In this document: piece by piece, positions 50,776 through 61,211 of the stretch
Position numbering within the stretch: position 1 is the stretch's first letter
Layout: each line of letters opens with the position of its first letter
Assembly: GCF_000421465.1 (NCBI RefSeq)
Contig: NZ_ATXB01000001.1
Location: forward strand, 744,001 to 808,000
DNA: 64,000 nucleotides
Source: Methylohalobius crimeensis 10Ki
GTDB taxonomy: Bacteria > Pseudomonadota > Gammaproteobacteria > Methylococcales > Methylothermaceae
Reading direction: 5' to 3'
Translations under genes and position numbers: made by a program
The notes under the pieces: generated by a model
Told to the model about the DNA's origin: nothing
Database searches by the model: none
Seen by the model: only the letters and a program-made list of their open reading frames with translations

Positions 50776-50801
50776 GGTTTTCTCCTCTCTGGTTAATTGA
50801 A

Positions 50802-51473
50802 TCAGGGCCGGCGTTCTTCGATCCGGCCGTCGGCGGCGATGAATACGGTGCTTGCCAATTCGCGGAAGATGCCATGCTCGAGCACACCGGGAAGATCGTT
50901 CAACAGGCGGTCGACGGCGGTGGGGGGCAGTTTTTCATCGAAACGGGTGTCGAGTACCACGCCGCCGGCGGAGGTCACCGCCGCCCCGGCGTCCTTAAGG
51001 CGCAGTTCGGGATGGGCGCCGGCCGCTTCGAGTCCGGTTCGGACCAGTTGCCAGGCAAACGGCATCACTTCCACCGGGATGGGGAAACGTTCACCGATTC
51101 GGTCCACCTGTTTGGACGGGTCCACCAGGACCCAGAATAGATCGGCGGCGCGGGCCAGGATTTTTTCCCGGACCAGATCCTGGCCGCGGCCTTTGAGTAA
51201 AGTCAGGTCCGGGGCGACTTCGTCGGCTCCGTCCACGTATACGTCCAGTCGCGTCAGTTGTTCCAGTCCGACCAGAGGAAGTCCCGCATTCCGCGCTTTG
51301 ACGGTGCTGATCAGGGAACTTGCCACGGTGGTGACGCGAAGGTTTTCCTCGCGGTGGCGTCGGGCCAAGGCTTCGATGAAGCAGTCGGCGGTGGAGCCGG
51401 TACCCAGGCCGACGATCATGCCGTCCCGGATTTGCGTGGCGGCGTGGTGGGCGACCCGTTGTTTATCGTTCAT
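50802..51473 (-). CDS. rpiA: Ribose-5-phosphate isomerase A
   Basis: RpiA interconverts ribose-5-phosphate and ribulose-5-phosphate. The 223-residue protein shows the family signatures GLGTGSTADCFIEAL near residue 22, YVDGADEV, and LLKGRGQDLVREKILA; the catalytic glutamate lies in this last segment. A GACG-preceded AAGG site leads to the ATG. The gene lies 66 bases downstream of the PRPP-synthetase-like gene on the same strand, linking supply and use of ribose-5-phosphate. Confidence 0.95.
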   Translation of the reverse strand: MNDKQRVAHHAATQIRDGMIVGLGTGSTADCFIEALARRHREENLRVTTVASSLISTVKARNAGLPLVGLEQLTRLDVYVDGADEVAPDLTLLKGRGQDLVREKILARAADLFWVLVDPSKQVDRIGERFPIPVEVMPFAWQLVRTGLEAAGAHPELRLKDAGAAVTSAGGVVLDTRFDEKLPPTAVDRLLNDLPGVLEHGIFRELASTVFIAADGRIEERRP

Positions 51474-51539
51474 ATGAGCGTCCTTCTGGGTCTTTATAGT
51501 TGAGTATCATACTAAGGAAATGGTGGGCGTCAATGCAAT

Positions 51540-52547
51540 TTACGTATCGCTTTCGACAATTCCTTCCATCAACTGGGTCAGCGATCCGTGGGTATGCATG
51601 GCTTCAATCGCTTGAGCGGTTAAATCGGTGGCGGAAAGGACGGTAAGTTTATTTTTGACTTGATCGCCCTGGATGCGCCATGGTGGTACCGTGTCGGTTA
51701 CCACGATTCGATCCAAGGCTGGATCGGCTAGAATCTGGTCGGCCGAGGGGTGGAACACGCCGTGGGTGGCCAGCGCCAACACCCGGCTCGCGCCTTGCGC
51801 CTTGCAGGCGCGGGCCGCGTGGACGAGGGTACGGCCGGTGACGATCAGATCGTCGATGATGATCACCGTGCCTTCGGTGACCGAGCCCACCAGCCGGCCG
51901 TGGGTCAATTCGCCGGCGCTGCGCTTTTTTTCCACGAAGGCCAGTTCCACCTCGCTCGCTTCCCTGTCCAAGGCCCGGGCCAGTTGCTCGCGAAAGTCCT
52001 GGGCGCGCTTGTAACCGCCGGCGTCGGGGGATACCACGGCGACCGGCTCGGAGCGAAGTTCGGGAATCAGGTGGCGCAAAAACACCGAGGTCGCCTTCAA
52101 GTGTTCGGCGACCCGGCGGAAAGCGTTCTCGTAGGCCGCGGGGTTGTGGACTTCGAGGCACACCACTCGGTTGGCTCCCACCGCCTCGATCATTTCGGCC
52201 AGATAGCGGAGACTGAGGGGATCGCGGGATTTGGTGCGGCGATCCTTGCGGGCATAGGCCAGATAGGGAAGGATCAGGCTGATTTCCCGGGCGGAGGCGT
52301 CGCGCAGGGCGCCGGTGAACATTAACAGACGCAGCAGCTTATCGTTGACGCTCAGATCGGGGTCCGAATACAGGGATGCCAAGACGAACACATGGCGTCC
52401 GCGCACGCTTTGCAGGGGACGGATTTTGAACTCGCCGTCCTCGAAGGCGCGTTCTTCGTGCGCTCCCAAATCGATGCCCAAATGGGCCGCGACCCGGGCG
52501 CCGTATTCGCGGGAGGCTTGGAGGGCGAACAGGAGCGGTTGGGTCAT
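51540..52547 (-). CDS. Divergent ribose-phosphate pyrophosphokinase (PRPP synthetase)
   Basis: PRPP synthetase transfers pyrophosphate from ATP to ribose-5-phosphate. The 335-residue protein has both phosphoribosyltransferase-like halves: EDGEFKIRP, the ATP-binding YLAYARKDRRTKSRDP and the PRPP loop IIIDDLIVTGRTL. In the loop the second acidic residue of the usual DDMIDTGGTL is Val, and Gly is Arg, so this is a divergent paralogue of the main Prs. The start at 52547 has an AGGAG site; a long open extension beyond it is antisense to other genes. The canonical prs is not in the window. Confidence 0.82.
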   Translation of the reverse strand: MTQPLLFALQASREYGARVAAHLGIDLGAHEERAFEDGEFKIRPLQSVRGRHVFVLASLYSDPDLSVNDKLLRLLMFTGALRDASAREISLILPYLAYARKDRRTKSRDPLSLRYLAEMIEAVGANRVVCLEVHNPAAYENAFRRVAEHLKATSVFLRHLIPELRSEPVAVVSPDAGGYKRAQDFREQLARALDREASEVELAFVEKKRSAGELTHGRLVGSVTEGTVIIIDDLIVTGRTLVHAARACKAQGASRVLALATHGVFHPSADQILADPALDRIVVTDTVPPWRIQGDQVKNKLTVLSATDLTAQAIEAMHTHGSLTQLMEGIVESDT

Positions 52548-52661
52548 GGCGGCGACTCCTGGGGGTGAGAAAATTCCATTGTCGTCGATTCGCCGTGCCG
52601 GAGCAATCCCGCTCTCTGCTATGCTTGAAGATAGGTCGTTCGAGTGAGGGGTGAGCATAAC

Positions 52662-53555
52662 ATGATCGCGGAGTGCGCCGGATTTTCCCAGCTTCATATC
52701 GATGTGGCCCGGTTTGCCACCGATGATTTCAACCTGTTCCACGACCTGGGCAAATGGCGGCGCCTGCGCGGCAACCCCTTCGGTGGGCCGGTGGTCATGG
52801 GTTTTCAGACCGAGACTTGGCTGGCCGAAGCGGTCGCCGCCTATCGGCGCGCGCAGGAAGACTCGAAGTTGCTGCGTGCCTTGCGTTTCAGCAACTACCA
52901 GATCCATTTCGCCGCCGCCCTTAAACCCGGTCAATCGTTCGAGCTCGTGATCAAACCCTCCCAATGGGACGATGGGCGGGGAGTGCTCAGCAACCGGGTG
53001 TTGATTCGAAGCGCCCAGGGGGTGGTGTTGATGGGGTACCAAAAATTGTCCCGGCAGCCCTTGATACTTCCCGATCTCGAACTGGGCGAGTTGCCGCCCT
53101 TGACAGCCGAGCCCGATCGCGGCGAACTCCCCGGCACGCCGTATTTTCTCAAGCGCAAGTACATGACGACCGCCAACGCCAAGAATTTTCTCCTGGGATC
53201 TTTGGTGGATCCGGCTCGGTATTTCGATGAACTGGAAGGGCGAGTTCAATTTCCGGAAATGTTTCCGGTCAGTTTTATTTCCTGCGCCTTGCTGGAGCGG
53301 GCCCGCCTCAGGGGCCACGATTTCGAGATCGAGCCGATGGTCTATACCCGCCATGAGATCAGCGTGGATCGAAAAGCGGTGACCGCGATCCGGAGCAACG
53401 ACGTGCTGCATGTGTTGGTGGCGCCGGACTGCGAGGAGGCGGGCGAGTTCCAGTCCTTCCGCTGTGTCGGTCTGATCGGCGATCGTCCGGTTTTTCGAGC
53501 GCTCACCCGCTTGGCACCCCTGAAAGCAGTGGTCAAGGCGCTCGAGCGACGCTGA
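52662..53555 (+). CDS. Conserved protein, probable double-hotdog fold
   Basis: A 297-residue soluble protein. The segment DDFNLFHDLGKW, then NPFGGPVVMGFQTETWL, resembles the hydratase-type hotdog motif (Asp-x-Asn-x-x-His followed by a Gly-rich helix) of MaoC-like enzymes, and a second similar half seems to follow. Known hotdog proteins act on acyl-CoA or acyl-ACP thioesters; the activity here is not known. The ATG at 52662 lies after GGGGTGAG. It is divergent from the PRPP-synthetase gene and upstream of gltX. Confidence 0.5.
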   Translation: MIAECAGFSQLHIDVARFATDDFNLFHDLGKWRRLRGNPFGGPVVMGFQTETWLAEAVAAYRRAQEDSKLLRALRFSNYQIHFAAALKPGQSFELVIKPSQWDDGRGVLSNRVLIRSAQGVVLMGYQKLSRQPLILPDLELGELPPLTAEPDRGELPGTPYFLKRKYMTTANAKNFLLGSLVDPARYFDELEGRVQFPEMFPVSFISCALLERARLRGHDFEIEPMVYTRHEISVDRKAVTAIRSNDVLHVLVAPDCEEAGEFQSFRCVGLIGDRPVFRALTRLAPLKAVVKALERR

Positions 53556-53570
53556 AGGTCGTCCGGTTCT

Positions 53571-53592
53571 GTTAAAATAGACGGATTTTAAC
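53571..53592. repeat. AT-rich perfect hairpin upstream of gltX
   Basis: GTTAAAAT (53571-53578) and ATTTTAAC (53585-53592) are exact reverse complements around a six-base loop, 17 bases before the gltX start codon. The left arm also contains a TAAAAT that could act as a -10 element. No function is shown. Confidence 0.35.
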
Positions 53593-53609
53593 CCGAGGAT
53601 GGAATCTGC

Positions 53610-55025
53610 ATGAGCGTACGCACCCGTTTCGCCCCCAGCCCCACCGGCTACCTTCATATCGGCGGTGCCCGAACCGCCTTGTTCAACTGGTTGTATGCGC
53701 GCAAACACGGCGGCCGCTTCATTCTCCGGATCGAGGACACCGACCGCGAACGTTCCACCCGCGAATCGGTCAACGCCATCCTGGAAGGGATGACCTGGAT
53801 GGGACTCGACTACGATGAAGGGCCCCACTTTCAGACCGAGCGCTTTCCCCGCTACCGCGAAGTGATTCAGCGGCTTTTGGACGAGGGCAAGGCTTATCGT
53901 TGCTACTGCACCAAGGAAGAGCTGGAAGCCATGCGTCAGGCGCAGATGGCGCGCAAGGAAAAGCCCCGTTACGACGGCCGTTGTCGTCACCGCAGCGAAC
54001 CGCGGCCCGGCGTCGAGCCGGTGATACGATTCCGCAACCCGGATGAAGGAGCGGTTATCATCGACGACTTGGTCCGCGGGCGGGTGGTGTTCGACAATAA
54101 AGAATTGGACGATCTGGTGATTGCCCGTTCCGACGGCACGCCCACTTATAATCTCACTGTGGTGGTGGACGATCTGGATATGGGGCTGACCCATGTCCTC
54201 CGCGGCGATGACCATCTCAACAACACCCCGCGCCAGATCAACATCATGCGCGCTTTGGGAGCGGAGCCCCCGCAGTATGCCCACGTCCCCATGATTCTGG
54301 GCGAGGATGGTTCTCGTTTGTCCAAGCGGCACGGAGCGGTGAGTGTGCTGGAATACCGCGAGCAGGGGTATTTGCCCGAGGCGCTGCTCAACTATCTGGT
54401 CCGCCTGGGTTGGGCCCACGGCGATCAGGAGATCTTCACGGTCGATGAAATGACCGAACTGTTCGACATCAAGGATATCAACAAATCCGCTTCCACCTTC
54501 AATCCCGACAAGCTGCTCTGGCTCAACCACCAATACCTGATGCGCGCGGAGCCGCAGCACGTGGCCAACCACCTGCGTTGGCACCTGGGTAAGCTGGGAA
54601 TCGATCCGGCAGAAGCCGGCCCCGATCCGGTGGCGGTCGTGGTGGCTCAGCGGGAACGTTGCAAGACCCTCAGGGAAATGGCGGCAAACAGCGCTTTTTT
54701 CTATCAAGATTTCGAGCAGTACGAAGAAAAGGCGGCGAAGAAAAATTTCAAACCGAGTGCCGTGGCGCCTTTACAGAAACTCCATGAAGGTTTTCAAAGT
54801 TTGGCCGATTGGGAGCAGGAAGGGCTGCATCGGGTGGTGGTGGAAACCTCGGAAACCTTGGGTCTGAAGCTGGGCAAAGTCGCCCAACCCTTGCGGGTCG
54901 CCTTGGCCGGGACAGCGATATCGCCGCCTATTGACGTCACCCTGTATCTATTGGGACGGGAAAAAACCCTCAACCGAATCGCCGCGGCGATTGAATATAT
55001 CGAAAAAAATATCGCTAACCCCTAG
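53610..55025 (+). CDS. gltX: Glutamyl-tRNA synthetase
   Basis: GltX charges tRNA-Glu. The 471-residue class I synthetase has the HIGH-type motif [14 protein letters not shown] at residues 7-20 and the KMSKS-type loop SRLSKRHGA near residue 234. The insertion between them contains [10 protein letters not shown]. The C-terminal anticodon-binding helical domain is complete. tRNA-Ala and tRNA-Glu genes follow within 140 bases, so enzyme and substrate genes are adjacent. Confidence 0.96.
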   Translation: MSVRTRFAPSPTGYLHIGGARTALFNWLYARKHGGRFILRIEDTDRERSTRESVNAILEGMTWMGLDYDEGPHFQTERFPRYREVIQRLLDEGKAYRCYCTKEELEAMRQAQMARKEKPRYDGRCRHRSEPRPGVEPVIRFRNPDEGAVIIDDLVRGRVVFDNKELDDLVIARSDGTPTYNLTVVVDDLDMGLTHVLRGDDHLNNTPRQINIMRALGAEPPQYAHVPMILGEDGSRLSKRHGAVSVLEYREQGYLPEALLNYLVRLGWAHGDQEIFTVDEMTELFDIKDINKSASTFNPDKLLWLNHQYLMRAEPQHVANHLRWHLGKLGIDPAEAGPDPVAVVVAQRERCKTLREMAANSAFFYQDFEQYEEKAAKKNFKPSAVAPLQKLHEGFQSLADWEQEGLHRVVVETSETLGLKLGKVAQPLRVALAGTAISPPIDVTLYLLGREKTLNRIAAAIEYIEKNIANP

Positions 55026-55066
55026 ACAAGAGCTGAATCAGTTTATATAATTCCTTTCTCTCGTGA

Positions 55067-55142
<76 letters not shown>

Positions 55143-55156
55143 AGAGAAAAAAATTT

Positions 55157-55233
55157 GTCCCCATCGTCTAGCCGGCCTAGGACACAGCCCTTTCAAGGCT
55201 GCGACACGGGTTCGAATCCCGTTGGGGACGCCA
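55157..55233 (+). tRNA. tRNA-Glu (anticodon TTC)
   Basis: A 77-base cloverleaf with encoded CCA. The acceptor stem pairs GTCCCCA with TGGGGAC. The anticodon stem CAGCC/GGCTG encloses CTTTCAA, giving anticodon TTC. It lies 14 bases after tRNA-Ala and is probably processed from the same transcript. Confidence 0.96.
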
Positions 55234-55239
55234 ATTTGG

Positions 55240-55274
55240 AAAAAGCCCGTCCGTTTTAAACGGCGGGCTTTTTT
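55240..55274 (+). terminator. Rho-independent terminator of the tRNA operon
   Basis: A long stem with one bulged T pairs AAAAAGCCCG-CCGTT with AACGG-CGGGCTTTTT and ends in six T residues. The leading A-run could make it work in both directions. It lies six bases after tRNA-Glu. Confidence 0.88.
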
Positions 55275-55342
55275 GTTTCTATCCGCCCCGTTACGCCTAT
55301 TCAAAAGTTTCAACCGCCTAAGTGCCGTTTAAGAGAGGTAAT

Positions 55343-55361
55343 AAAAAAGGAGGATTCCTCC
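55343..55361 (-). terminator. Weak terminator after the DUF1269 gene
   Basis: On the minus strand GGAGG-AAT-CCTCC forms a 5-bp stem and is followed at once by TTTTTT. The stem is short, so efficiency is uncertain. It lies about 65 bases past the stop of the DUF1269 gene. Confidence 0.5.
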
Positions 55362-55424
55362 CCCGGGGATCCGAGGGAAAACGGTCAATATTCCCGCCAA
55401 GCTCAGGAAAGGATTTGCCTTGTC

Positions 55425-55949
55425 TCAATCGTCCGACATTTCCGGCAGCATCGGCGGGATATATTCGGCTTCCTTGATCTCTGCCTCGGGGTGATGGCTT
55501 CGGATCAATTGGACGATTTCGTCGGTGCGCGATCTGGGAATGTCCACCAACATCAACAATTCACCCGCTTCGATGGCTTTTTCGTATTTGCGCATTTCCT
55601 CGCTGGGAACGGATATTCCGATCATGCTGGAGAACCAGGCCCCCATGGCCGCACCGCCCAGCGTGGTAGCCAGGATCACCGCGCCGCCGGCGGCCACGAT
55701 TCCGGTGGGCAGCAACACCGCCGCCAGTCCGGCCAGCAGTCCGGTGGCCGAACCGGAGGCCAGGCCGCGTTTGATGGAGGGAATCAGATCGGTTTTCTCC
55801 GCTAGGCCCGCTTCCGGCAAATTGTCCAAGGGAACGCCTTCTTTGGCGATGATGTGGATTTCATCCTCTTTGACCCGGGCCACCAATAATTCATCGACGA
55901 TTTTTCCGGCCAGGTTCACGTCTGGAATCAGTAGTACTAACCTTTGCAT
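55425..55949 (-). CDS. DUF1269-like protein with glycine-rich membrane hairpin
   Basis: A 174-residue protein. The N-terminal MQRLVLLIPDVNLAGKIVDEL forms an alpha/beta unit that recurs in the C-terminal half, and the middle (about residues 60-110) is a Gly/Ala-rich hydrophobic segment with small-residue spacing like a glycine zipper. This matches DUF1269-type stress proteins; the function is unknown. GGGAGGG precedes the ATG. The gene stands alone and is divergent from the OsmC-family gene. Confidence 0.7.
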   Translation of the reverse strand: MQRLVLLIPDVNLAGKIVDELLVARVKEDEIHIIAKEGVPLDNLPEAGLAEKTDLIPSIKRGLASGSATGLLAGLAAVLLPTGIVAAGGAVILATTLGGAAMGAWFSSMIGISVPSEEMRKYEKAIEAGELLMLVDIPRSRTDEIVQLIRSHHPEAEIKEAEYIPPMLPEMSDD

Positions 55950-56166
55950 GTCGCCCTCCCGTGAAGGATTGTCTGCCTTGCTGAATATGCGTTTTTGGGA
56001 AGGTTATTGCAAGGTTTTCCCACAGGAAATAATTGGGTGAATTGATGATCGGTTTCATGTAGCCAAGGGCGCGGTGAGTCGACCAAAATAGAATTTTCCA
56101 GCATTGGTATGGTCTCTAAGTAATTTATGTTATTTTTAGCCCCTTTTCATAATGGGCAACACGGCG

Positions 56167-56589
56167 ATGAAAGCACGGATCAAATGGGTGGAAGATGTTT
56201 TGTTTTTGGGGGAATCCGGCAGTGGCCACGGTGTGGTGATCGACGGGCCGCCGGAGCACGGCGGCCGCAATTTGGGCGTTCGGCCGATGGAGCTTCTGCT
56301 TTTGGGCGTGGGCAGTTGTTCCGCTTTCGACGTGATCCATATTCTCCGCAAAGGGCGTCATCCGGTAAGCGATTGCCGGGTGGAGGTGAGCGCAGAAAGG
56401 GCCGAGAATCCGCCCAAAGTATTTACCCGGATTCATTTGCATTTCATTGTGGAGGGGAAAGGACTGAGCGAGGCAGCCGTGAGTCGGGCGGTGCAGTTGT
56501 CGGCGGAAAAGTACTGTTCGGCTTCGATCATGCTGGGCAAAGCGGCTGAAGTCAGCCATGACTTCGAGGTCGTCGATCCCGCTCGTTGA
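56167..56589 (+). CDS. OsmC family protein, YhfA-like
   Basis: The 140-residue product closely resembles E. coli YhfA: MKARIKWVEDVLFLGESGSGH at the start (two segments), GVGSCSAFDVIHILRKGR with a conserved Cys, and SAEKYCSASIMLGKAA with the second. OsmC-fold enzymes use such a cysteine pair to reduce organic hydroperoxides; YhfA itself is not characterised in detail. The ATG at 56167 matches YhfA; one at 56152 is possible. The crp gene is beside yhfA in E. coli but far away here. Confidence 0.88.
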   Translation: MKARIKWVEDVLFLGESGSGHGVVIDGPPEHGGRNLGVRPMELLLLGVGSCSAFDVIHILRKGRHPVSDCRVEVSAERAENPPKVFTRIHLHFIVEGKGLSEAAVSRAVQLSAEKYCSASIMLGKAAEVSHDFEVVDPAR

Positions 56590-56663
56590 TGGTCCGCCAT
56601 CCTTGGCTTCGCACCCAACGGGGCGCAAATTATGCGTCCAACCCGGCTTGGTTGCGGGGGCAT
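56588..56663. repeat. Diverged copy of the interior of the 29.8-kb inverted-repeat element
   Basis: The stretch shares a series of blocks, in the same order and spacing, with 29873-29945: CGCCATCC, TGGCTT, GCAC, TGCGTCCAA and CGGCTT. The long terminal inverted repeats are missing here. It starts at the stop codon of the OsmC gene and fills most of the gap before speD. Confidence 0.45.
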
Positions 56664-56701
56664 CCTGAAGATCCAATTACTTGATGGAGTTTGATACATC
56701 G

Positions 56702-57487
56702 ATGGAAAAATTGAAACTGCACGGTTTCAACAATCTGACCAAGAGCCTGAGCTTTAATATTTACGATATTTGCTATACCAGCCCCGCCAATCAGCAAAAA
56801 TACATCGAATACATCGACGAAGCCTACAATGCCGAGCGCTTGACTCAGATCCTCACCGACGTGGCCGATATCATTGGCGCCCATATCCTCAATATCGCAC
56901 GCCAGGATTACGATCCCCAGGGAGCGAGCGTCACCATGCTGATTTCCGAGGATCCGGTCGGTTACAAGGTAGCCAACACCCAGGCGCCCGGTCCTTTGCC
57001 GGAGACGGTACTGGCTCATTTGGACAAGAGCCACATTACCGTTCACACGTACCCGGAAAGCCATCCCCATTTCGGTATCAGTACCTTCCGAGCCGATATC
57101 GATGTTTCCACGTGCGGCCGGATTTCGCCGCTGAAGGCGCTCAATTATCTGATTCACAGCTTCGAATCCGATATCGTCACCATGGACTATCGGGTGCGCG
57201 GTTTCACCCGCGACGTCAGCGGCTCCAAGCTGTTCATCGATCACGAGATCACCTCGATCCAAAGCTTTCTCGCCGAGGATACCAAGGCGCGTTATCAAAT
57301 GATCGATGTCAACGTCTATCAAGAAAAAATCTTTCACACCAAGATGATGTTGAAGGAGTTCAACCTGGACGATTATCTGTTTGCTCCGGATGACGTCTTG
57401 CTGACGGAAGACGAGCGCGAGGAAGTGCAGGAAAAGGTGCGCCAGGAGATGGCGGAAATTTTTTACGGGCGCAATTACGCACTCTGA
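56702..57487 (+). CDS. speD: S-adenosylmethionine decarboxylase proenzyme, E. coli type
   Basis: SpeD provides the aminopropyl donor for spermidine. The 261-residue proenzyme matches E. coli SpeD throughout. The self-processing site [11 protein letters not shown] places cleavage between Lys109 and Ser110, which becomes the pyruvoyl group. The catalytic Cys138 lies in [10 protein letters not shown]. The ATG at 56702 gives the E. coli-like start [11 protein letters not shown]; no strong ribosome-binding site is seen. speE, which usually follows, is not adjacent. Confidence 0.95.
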   Translation: MEKLKLHGFNNLTKSLSFNIYDICYTSPANQQKYIEYIDEAYNAERLTQILTDVADIIGAHILNIARQDYDPQGASVTMLISEDPVGYKVANTQAPGPLPETVLAHLDKSHITVHTYPESHPHFGISTFRADIDVSTCGRISPLKALNYLIHSFESDIVTMDYRVRGFTRDVSGSKLFIDHEITSIQSFLAEDTKARYQMIDVNVYQEKIFHTKMMLKEFNLDDYLFAPDDVLLTEDEREEVQEKVRQEMAEIFYGRNYAL

Positions 57488-57893
57488 ATCGCCATTTCTC
57501 CAGCGTTTGAGGTTTGCTTCCGGGTTGGGCTAAACTGATTGATCCCCGGCGTGATCGGGGGCGGGTTTAGGTTGGCGGCTCCCTTTCGACGAAAATGATA
57601 AAAGCAAAGCCGTTTTGGTGAGTCCCTTCGATCCGGCGGGCGTGCATCCGGTGACGCACCTTCGGGAATGGGGGACTAAACGGCTCCGATTGCTGTCCTC
57701 CGATGTCTCTCGGGAAAGGAATTGAACCCCGTCTTTTTTATAGCTATCGAAGGACGCCCGATACGGGGAGCCGCCCAAGTTTGGACGAGCTGTGGAGGAG
57801 TGTAATCGTGTTTCCTCGTTTAGCTAGCGATGGGCCGGGTAGATGAAGCGCCTGCGTCGGGAAAGGAATGCAGTACAACAAATGGAGGAAAGC
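57488..57893 (+). other. Gene-free region with extensive predicted RNA structure
   Basis: No protein-coding signal was found between speD and fis. Several long-range complements are present. CTAAAC (57530-57535) pairs with GTTTAG (57565-57570) around CCCCG/CGGGG (57544-57548, 57556-57560). A 10-bp outer stem joins 57574-57583 to 57766-57775. Inside it, 57608-57615 pairs with 57678-57685 and, after a five-base bulge, 57621-57626 with 57672-57677. TCCT-CCGA (57696-57703) folds on TCGG and AGGA (57710-57713, 57717-57720). CCCCGT (57727-57732) could instead pair with 57763-57768, competing with the outer stem. No known riboswitch or ncRNA was recognised. Confidence 0.45.
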
Positions 57894-58148
57894 GTGACAA
57901 GTGAACAGGGATCGGGGCAAGGCATTGTCCTAAAGGACCAGGTGCGGATCGCCGTGGAACAGTATTTCACCCAACTCGACGGCCAAATGGTGGCGGGTTT
58001 GCATGCCATGGTCATCGCCGAAGTGGAAAAGCCCTTGCTCGAAACCGTCTTGAATCACACTGGCGGCAATCAAAGTAAGGCCGCCCAGGTGCTGGGAATG
58101 AGCCGCAGCACCCTGCGCAAGAAAATGCAATCATATGGGATCGAATGA
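57894..58148 (+). CDS. fis: Fis family DNA-binding protein
   Basis: Fis is a nucleoid protein that bends DNA and adjusts rRNA and many other promoters with growth rate. The C-terminal helix-turn-helix is clear ([21 protein letters not shown]), preceded by the dimerisation helices ([19 protein letters not shown]). The GTG at 57894 is proposed as start because GGAGG lies five bases before it, giving 84 residues; ATGs at 57843 and 57882 would extend it. It directly precedes purH, as in Pseudomonas; dusB is not upstream. Confidence 0.88.
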   Translation: MTSEQGSGQGIVLKDQVRIAVEQYFTQLDGQMVAGLHAMVIAEVEKPLLETVLNHTGGNQSKAAQVLGMSRSTLRKKMQSYGIE

Positions 58149-58149
58149 A

Positions 58150-59712
58150 ATGCACAAGGTAAAGCGCGCGCTGGTGAGCGTGACCGATAAAACCGGTATT
58201 GTCGAATTTTGTGAAGGCTTGAGGGGGCTGGGAATCGAGATCCTCTCCACCGGAGGGACCGCCAGGCTGCTCCAGGAGCACGGGGTTTCCGTGATCGAGG
58301 TGGCCGATTATACGGGGTTTCCGGAAATCATGGCCGGAAGGGTCAAGACGCTGCATCCCAAAATCCACGGGGGCATTCTCGGTCGGCGCGGGGTGGACGA
58401 TGCGGTCATGGCCGAACACGGCATCCAACCCATCGATCTGGTGGTGATCAATTTATATCCCTTCACCGACGTGATCCGACGACCGGATTGCGATTTCAAC
58501 ACCGCGATCGAAAATATCGACATCGGTGGGCCCGCCATGATTCGGGCGGCGGCCAAAAATCATGCCGAAGTGGGCGTGGTGGTGGATCCCGCCGACTATG
58601 ATCGGGTATTGGAGGCACTTCGCCTCAATCTGAGCGTCCTTCCCGATGCGCTGCGCCCGGAGCTGGCCGCCACCGCCTTCCAGCACACCGCTCGCTACGA
58701 CAGCGCCATCGCCGCCTATTTGGAAAAAGCCATTCATGCCGATTCGGGCATGCCGGCCACGTTGAATCTGAGTGCGCGCAAAGCGCGCGATCTTCGCTAC
58801 GGCGAGAATCCTCATCAACAAGCGGCGCTTTATCGGATCGACGAACCTCCTGCCGGCACCCTCGGCCATGCCCGCCTGATTCAAGGCAAGCCCTTGTCCT
58901 ACAATAATCTGGCCGATGCGGATGGTGCCCTCGAATGCGTGAAATCCTTCAACGTTGGCCGGCCGGCGTGTGTGATCGTCAAACATGCCAACCCCTGTGG
59001 CGTGGCCCAGGCGGATAGCCTGCTCAAGGCATATGAGTTGGCGTACGCCACCGATTCCATGTCGGCTTTCGGCGGAATCATCGCTTTCAACCGGACGTTG
59101 GACGAAGCCACCGCCCACGCGATTCTCGAGCGCCAGTTCGTGGAGGTGATCCTGGCCCCCAGCGTGACCGAAGCGGCCCAAGCGGCGCTCACCGCCAAGC
59201 CCAATGTGCGCGTTTTGGCTTGCGGGATGTGGCAGAAGCTGCAGAAGGGGCTTGAGTTCAAGTGTATCTCCGGAGGGTTGTTGGTCCAGGACAAGGATAT
59301 CGCCGTGGTCGACCGGGAAACGCTCCAGCCGGTCACCCGGCGTCAGCCCGGTCCTCAGGAGTTGGAAGACTTATTGTTCGCCTGGCGGGTGGCCAAATAC
59401 GTCAAGTCCAATGCCATCGTCTACGCCCGGGAAGGCCGGACCATCGGCATCGGCGCCGGACAAATGAGCCGGGTATGGTCGGCCCGGATCGGCATTCAAA
59501 AAGCCGAGGAAACGGGCTTGACGGTCGCCGGCTCGGTCATGGCTTCGGAGGCTTTCTTCCCCTTCCGAGACAGCGTGGATTCGGCCGCCTCAGCCGGGGT
59601 GACCGCGATCATTCAGCCGGGTGGTTCGATCCGCGACAAGGAGGTGATCGCCGCCGCCGACGAAGCCGGTATCGCCATGGTATTCACCGGCGTTCGTCAT
59701 TTCCGGCACTGA
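58150..59712 (+). CDS. purH: Bifunctional AICAR transformylase / IMP cyclohydrolase
   Basis: PurH performs the last two steps of IMP synthesis. The 520-residue protein has an N-terminal MGS-like cyclohydrolase domain ([39 protein letters not shown]) and a C-terminal formyltransferase domain with [10 protein letters not shown] carrying the catalytic Lys-His pair. The ATG at 58150 follows the fis stop by one base; an in-frame ATG at 58135 overlaps fis. purD, often next, is absent; the convergent hinT follows instead. Confidence 0.95.
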   Translation: MHKVKRALVSVTDKTGIVEFCEGLRGLGIEILSTGGTARLLQEHGVSVIEVADYTGFPEIMAGRVKTLHPKIHGGILGRRGVDDAVMAEHGIQPIDLVVINLYPFTDVIRRPDCDFNTAIENIDIGGPAMIRAAAKNHAEVGVVVDPADYDRVLEALRLNLSVLPDALRPELAATAFQHTARYDSAIAAYLEKAIHADSGMPATLNLSARKARDLRYGENPHQQAALYRIDEPPAGTLGHARLIQGKPLSYNNLADADGALECVKSFNVGRPACVIVKHANPCGVAQADSLLKAYELAYATDSMSAFGGIIAFNRTLDEATAHAILERQFVEVILAPSVTEAAQAALTAKPNVRVLACGMWQKLQKGLEFKCISGGLLVQDKDIAVVDRETLQPVTRRQPGPQELEDLLFAWRVAKYVKSNAIVYAREGRTIGIGAGQMSRVWSARIGIQKAEETGLTVAGSVMASEAFFPFRDSVDSAASAGVTAIIQPGGSIRDKEVIAAADEAGIAMVFTGVRHFRH

Positions 59713-59716
59713 ATGT

Positions 59717-60064
59717 TTATTTTCGCATCACCATCGGCCCCAGGGATCGCCCGCCGAGCAGATGCAAATGGAGGTGAAAAACTTCCTGGCCGCCGTGTTG
59801 GTTGCAGTTGATGATCAAGCGGTAACCGTCATCGTCGATGCCTTCCTGTTGGGCCAATTGCTTCGCCACATAGAGCATATGGCCCAAGAGCGGTTCATCC
59901 TCGGGTTGAACGTCGTTGAGGGTCGGGATCGATCGGTTGGGGACGATCAAGACATGGGTAGGGGCCGCCGGCCGGATGTCCCGGAAGGCGGTGACTTGCT
60001 CGTCGCGGTAGACGATGTCGGCGGAAAGATCGCCGTTGACGATTTTCTCGAAAATAGTGGCCAT
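59717..60064 (-). CDS. hinT: HIT family nucleoside phosphoramidate hydrolase HinT
   Basis: HinT hydrolyses AMP-linked phosphoramidates and acyl-adenylates. The 115-residue protein carries the histidine triad HLHLHLLGG (His97, 99, 101) and the C-terminal GRSLGPMV of the branch. GAGGAG precedes the ATG. It follows msrAB by three bases on the same strand, so both are probably transcribed together. Confidence 0.93.
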   Translation of the reverse strand: MATIFEKIVNGDLSADIVYRDEQVTAFRDIRPAAPTHVLIVPNRSIPTLNDVQPEDEPLLGHMLYVAKQLAQQEGIDDDGYRLIINCNQHGGQEVFHLHLHLLGGRSLGPMVMRK

Positions 60065-60067
60065 CGA

Positions 60068-61177
<1,110 letters not shown>

Positions 61178-61211
61178 GGTCAATCCTCCCGGTAGCGGGT
61201 ATGGAGGCAGT

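Noticed and set aside
52548-54707. A long minus-strand open frame extends the PRPP-synthetase gene by about 720 codons.
   Set aside because: It runs antisense to the well-supported hotdog-type gene and gltX, has no family features, and an AGGAG-preceded ATG at 52547 fits the true start.
57544-57560. CCCCG/CGGGG hairpin after speD considered as terminator.
   Set aside because: It is followed by GCGGG rather than T residues; it is treated as part of the structured region.
57604-57611. GCAAAGCC resembles the conserved core of cyclic-di-GMP-I riboswitches.
   Set aside because: The companion elements of that class (the GGGCAAACC segment, tetraloop receptor and GGTAGCCGGGTT arm) are missing, and the flanking stems differ.
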